9,863 bases of DNA. Source: Bacteroidota bacterium (lineage in GTDB: Bacteria; Bacteroidota; Ignavibacteria; Ignavibacteriales; Ignavibacteriaceae). The stretch lies in assembly GCA_030706105.1 (NCBI GenBank), contig JAUZPC010000077.1, positions 1 through 9,863 of the forward strand, given 5' to 3'. The notes beneath the pieces were generated by a model. That model worked only from the letters and a program-made list of their open reading frames with translations, did not search any database and had not been told where the DNA came from. Shown here one piece after another: positions 7,578-9,863 of this stretch. Numbering within the stretch: the first letter of the stretch is position 1; the number at the start of each line of letters is the position of its first letter. The position numbers and the translations under genes are program-made.

Positions 7578-7973
7578 TTATTGCCCAACAGGATTAGTCC
7601 CGCTCTTAGTTGTTTGGTCATCTGATGTGCTCATAGTGGCATATAATGTATATATTGTTCCGCTAAGTACACTTGAATACAGAATTGTAACTTTTGTACC
7701 CGGTTTAAAGCTTAATGATCCGGTTGCATCCCCAACAAATGTAGCAGTTGATGCAGCAGCAGGTATTTCATATGTAGTTGCATAAGTATAGGTCCCTTTG
7801 GGTATATCCTTCACAACCACAGTTTTACCTGACTCAACGGTAATAATTTCTCCTTTAAAATTAAGGTAAATTGCTCCGGCTGATATATTTTTTAACGTAA
7901 GACTATTGTCCAGTGAAGATGAGCACCCTGCCAGAATTAACGGCAAAACTAACAGTAAAAGTAACTTTTTCAT
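7578..7973 (-). CDS. Small lipoprotein of unknown function
   Basis: I do not recognise this 131-residue protein. Residues 1-16 are a lipoprotein signal peptide: two lysines, then a leucine-rich core ending in the lipobox L-A-G-C, with C17 as the lipidated cysteine. The residue after it is Ser, not Asp, so by the E. coli sorting rule it would be expected in the outer membrane; whether that rule applies here is unknown. The mature part is rich in Thr, Ser, Val and Gly, with alternating hydrophobic residues that suggest a small beta-sandwich (about 25-110). A hydrophilic tail runs from about 112 to the end. No catalytic motif or Cys other than C17 is visible. It lies on the same strand as dnaN, 103 nt upstream, in the position dnaA usually holds. 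No Shine-Dalgarno precedes the ATG at 7973, but a promoter candidate lies 25 nt before it. A link to replication is not supported. Confidence 0.8.
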   Translation of the reverse strand: MKKLLLLLVLPLILAGCSSSLDNSLTLKNISAGAIYLNFKGEIITVESGKTVVVKDIPKGTYTYATTYEIPAAASTATFVGDATGSLSFKPGTKVTILYSSVLSGTIYTLYATMSTSDDQTTKSGTNPVGQ

Positions 7974-7998
7974 ATCGTTATTTCATTTTTGTTTATTT

Positions 7999-8029
7999 AA
8001 AATTTAACTTAAATCCTGATAATAATCAA
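7999..8029 (-). promoter_or_regulatory. Candidate promoter of the lipoprotein gene
   Basis: On the minus strand, TTG (8029-8027) and TAAATTTT (8006-7999) are separated by exactly 20 nt, matching the Bacteroidota pattern except for the last G. The box ends 25 nt before the ATG, which leaves a short leader without a Shine-Dalgarno, as is usual in that group. Confidence 0.4.
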
Positions 8030-8055
8030 TCATAAAAAAATGGTTAATAATCAGG
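8015..8055. repeat. Imperfect inverted repeat in the divergent intergenic region
   Basis: CCTGAT (8015-8020) and ATCAGG (8050-8055) form a 6-bp inverted repeat whose inner flanks partly continue the pairing. The same stretch holds a 9-bp direct repeat, TAATAATCA (8020-8028 and 8045-8053). The left arm lies inside the lipoprotein promoter candidate. It could be an operator; the low complexity of the sequence makes chance possible. Confidence 0.3.
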
Positions 8056-8078
8056 TTTACAGCGTTTTTTACTGCATT

Positions 8079-8099
8079 TTTTGGGCCAATTCCCCAAAA
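8079..8099. other. 7-bp hairpin between the divergent genes
   Basis: TTTTGGG (8079-8085) and CCCAAAA (8093-8099) pair perfectly around a 7-nt loop. No T-run follows on either strand, so it does not look like an intrinsic terminator. It lies upstream of both candidate start sites and so would not be in either transcript. I assign it no function. Confidence 0.3.
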
Positions 8100-8147
8100 C
8101 CCGGCAAAGTATCCCTCCTTAAAGTTTTTATTCTTATCCGTGGAATA

Positions 8148-8178
8148 TTGCACCTTTACAATGCATTTATTATCTTTT
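8148..8178 (+). promoter_or_regulatory. Candidate promoter of the DUF2007 gene
   Basis: TTG (8148-8150), 20 nt, then TATCTTTT (8171-8178) fits the Bacteroidota sigma pattern with only the final G missing. The ATG at 8202 lies 23 nt past the box. Spacing and layout mirror the minus-strand candidate that serves the lipoprotein gene. Confidence 0.4.
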
Positions 8179-8201
8179 ATTTTTAATTATTTCTGATAAA
8201 A

Positions 8202-8531
8202 ATGGCTGACAAAGAAGAATTTGTTTATTGTTGCTCAGAGTGCGGTGCAGAAATCCTGCCATCTGACAAGAGTTGTCCCAACTGCGGAATTGATTTTGAC
8301 CCTGACACAAGCGATACTGCCGGGCCTTTGTCTGAGGAATATACTATTCTTCTGCATGTGTATGATAATCTTATAGCTGCCCAATCAGATAAAGAATTAC
8401 TGGAAGCGAATGGAATTCACTCGATATTAAAAGCTCAGAACTGGAATTCTATTTTCGCTCCGGTCATAAAAGGACCTCAACTGTTTGTATTAGCTCCTGA
8501 TTACCAAAAAGCCAAAGAACTTATTTCTTAA
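8202..8531 (+). CDS. Zinc-ribbon and DUF2007 domain protein
   Basis: This 109-residue cytoplasmic protein has two visible parts. Residues 9-33 are a zinc ribbon with C11-x-x-C14 and C25-P-N-C28 able to hold one Zn ion; C10 is an extra neighbouring cysteine. Residues 46-109 resemble DUF2007, a ferredoxin-like fold annotated as a putative signal-transducing domain. The pattern includes a strand ILLHVY, a helix AAQSDKELLEANGI, and a C-terminal LFVLAPDYQKAKELIS, corresponding to the family's strand followed by E-x-A-x-x-x-L helix. The family's biochemical role is not established; such proteins are usually thought to bind a ligand or partner. The gene has no Shine-Dalgarno, and a promoter candidate ends 23 nt upstream. 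It is followed after 16 nt by the BNR-repeat gene on the same strand, so the two are probably cotranscribed. Domain assignment is by pattern and fairly sure; function is unknown. Confidence 0.8.
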   Translation: MADKEEFVYCCSECGAEILPSDKSCPNCGIDFDPDTSDTAGPLSEEYTILLHVYDNLIAAQSDKELLEANGIHSILKAQNWNSIFAPVIKGPQLFVLAPDYQKAKELIS

Positions 8532-8547
8532 TTTTGAATTTGATAAA

Positions 8548-9863
8548 ATGAAACAACCCCTTATACTTGCTATTCTTTCCTTATTATTACTTGCCCAAAG
8601 TGGTTTTTCTCAGAAAATGACGTCAGAAAGTGAACGTTTGGTGTCATTTAGGCAAAAGGAGATCATGCGTGAAAATTCCTTTTTCAAAAATACAAAGCTC
8701 AAATCTATTGGTCCCTCCATCATGGGGGGCAGAGTTGTAGATCTTGATGTCAATAATGAAAATCCTGCTGAATTTTATGCGGCTTATGCTTCCGGAGGTC
8801 TCTGGAAAACCGTAAATAATGGTCTTACTTTCATTCCGGTATTTGATAAAGCTCCCAACATTATTATGGGTGATATTGCCGTTGACTGGAGACATGATGA
8901 AATTGTATGGGTCGGCACAGGAGAAAACACCTCAAGCAGATCTTCTTATGCAGGCTGCGGAATCTATAAAAGCACAGACAAAGGTAAATCTTTTAGCTAT
9001 ATGGGATTAGGAGAGACCCAACGCATAGGCAGAATTGTTATTGACCCGCGTGACCCTAAAGTTGTCTGGGTTGCAGCTCTTGGGCATCTTTATACTACTA
9101 ATCCGGAAAGAGGAGTTTATAAAACAACGGATGGTGGTATATCTTGGAAAAAGACTTTATTTATTGATGATACTACCGGGATTGTTGATTTAGCAATTGA
9201 CCCTAAAAACCCGGATATCCTTTATGCTTCTTCCTGGTATAAATACCGGAAACCGAATATCCTTAAGGAAGCAGGCAGTCAGTCTGCCATCTATAAAAGT
9301 ACTGACGGCGGTAACAACTGGGTTAAGATAACCGGTCATAATTCAGGTTTTTTAACCGGAGATAATATCGGCAGAATCGGCATAGCAATTTCGCCTCAAA
9401 ATCCGGATTATATCTATGCATTGGTGGATAACCAGAACCACCGGCCAAAGCAGGAGAGCTCTGAAAAGAAAAATGAAAAAATCCTAACTAAGGAAAAACT
9501 TCAGACTATCTCCAGGGAAGATTTCCTTAAATTAGATCCGTATATAATAAATCATTATCTGCAGGAAAAAGATTTTCCCGCAAAGTATAATGCTAAAAAA
9601 GTATTGGAGCTGATTAAAGAAAATAAAATAACACCGCAGGATATTGCAAATTATTTTGACGACAATGAGGAAGAAGATCAGGGCACTCCCGTAATTGGGG
9701 CTGAGGTTTACAAATCAACAAATGCCGGCGTAACCTGGTTTAAAACAAATAGCAGATACATTGACGATATGTATTATTCTTATGGATATTATTTTGGTAA
9801 TATCAGCGTTGACCCGGAGGATACCAACCGGGTTTATATCTTAGGCGTAAACATTTTATTTTC
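8548..9863 (+). CDS. Exported BNR/VPS10-type beta-propeller protein (5' part)
   Basis: The first 438 codons are present; the frame is still open at the window end. Residues 1-21 are a Sec signal peptide (KQPLILAILSLLLLA core) with probable cleavage near GFS|QK. The mature part has Asp-box (BNR) repeats: KTVNNGLTF near 87-95, STDKGKSF at 142-149, TTDGGISW at 193-200, STDGGNNW at 251-258 and STNAGVTW at 390-397. Each marks a propeller blade, and each is followed by runs such as IDPRDPKVVWV. Such proteins are often annotated as glycosyl hydrolase or VPS10/sortilin-like and are usually over 900 residues, so the rest lies beyond the window. Between the fourth and fifth boxes, at about 299-383, is a Lys/Glu-rich helical insertion ending in an acidic run (DDNEEEDQ). 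Asp-boxes alone do not prove enzyme activity, and no catalytic residues can be assigned. A T9SS tail may follow, given the T9SS protein at the left edge. Confidence 0.88.
   Translation, partial: MKQPLILAILSLLLLAQSGFSQKMTSESERLVSFRQKEIMRENSFFKNTKLKSIGPSIMGGRVVDLDVNNENPAEFYAAYASGGLWKTVNNGLTFIPVFDKAPNIIMGDIAVDWRHDEIVWVGTGENTSSRSSYAGCGIYKSTDKGKSFSYMGLGETQRIGRIVIDPRDPKVVWVAALGHLYTTNPERGVYKTTDGGISWKKTLFIDDTTGIVDLAIDPKNPDILYASSWYKYRKPNILKEAGSQSAIYKSTDGGNNWVKITGHNSGFLTGDNIGRIGIAISPQNPDYIYALVDNQNHRPKQESSEKKNEKILTKEKLQTISREDFLKLDPYIINHYLQEKDFPAKYNAKKVLELIKENKITPQDIANYFDDNEEEDQGTPVIGAEVYKSTNAGVTWFKTNSRYIDDMYYSYGYYFGNISVDPEDTNRVYILGVNILF

Noticed and set aside
8644..8895. Minus-strand frame of 83 codons and plus-strand frame 8819-9010
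   Set aside because: Both lie inside the BNR protein gene, whose frame is continuous with signal peptide and Asp-boxes; they are shadows.
1..9863. Mobile element, CRISPR array, tRNA or rRNA genes
   Set aside because: I saw no transposase or integrase, terminal repeats, spaced direct repeats, cloverleaf-like sequence or rRNA segments on either strand.

Overview
The window is an AT-rich, gene-dense stretch of a bacterial chromosome. It probably comes from the Bacteroidota/Chlorobi group, perhaps close to Ignavibacteria. That placement rests on three things: a type IX secretion (T9SS) C-terminal sorting tail at the left edge, possible promoters of the Bacteroidota layout (TTG, 20 nt, TAnnTTT), and a large signal-peptide-bearing BNR/VPS10-like beta-propeller protein at the right edge. 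The assignment is an inference from features, not from a database match.

Layout. At 1-163 is the 3' end of a plus-strand gene encoding a T9SS-exported protein. From 7474 down to 383 a minus-strand block encodes, in transcription order, dnaN (beta sliding clamp), recF, a DUF721/DciA-like protein, gyrB and gyrA. It ends at a strong intrinsic terminator (314-351) that faces the plus-strand gene. Upstream of dnaN, on the same strand, is a small unrecognised lipoprotein (7578-7973). The 228-nt region 7974-8201 is a divergent intergenic region with one promoter candidate for each side. To its right, on the plus strand, come a 109-residue zinc-ribbon + DUF2007 protein (8202-8531) and, 16 nt later, the first 438 codons of the BNR-repeat protein (8548 to the window end).

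How the genes work together. The minus block is the well-known dnaA-region core: clamp, RecF recombination mediator, helicase-loader-type DUF721 protein and both gyrase subunits. It covers processive replication, gap repair, helicase loading and removal of positive supercoils. dnaN/recF are 1 nt apart and recF/DUF721 overlap, which suggests translational coupling. dnaA, usually just upstream of dnaN, is absent there and the lipoprotein gene occupies the place.

No new system, mobile element, CRISPR array or RNA gene is visible. The points most worth a second look are Asn in place of the usual Asp in the GyrB TOPRIM motif (EGNSAGG, N429), the displaced dnaA, the matched divergent promoter pair, and a helical charged insertion in the BNR protein.
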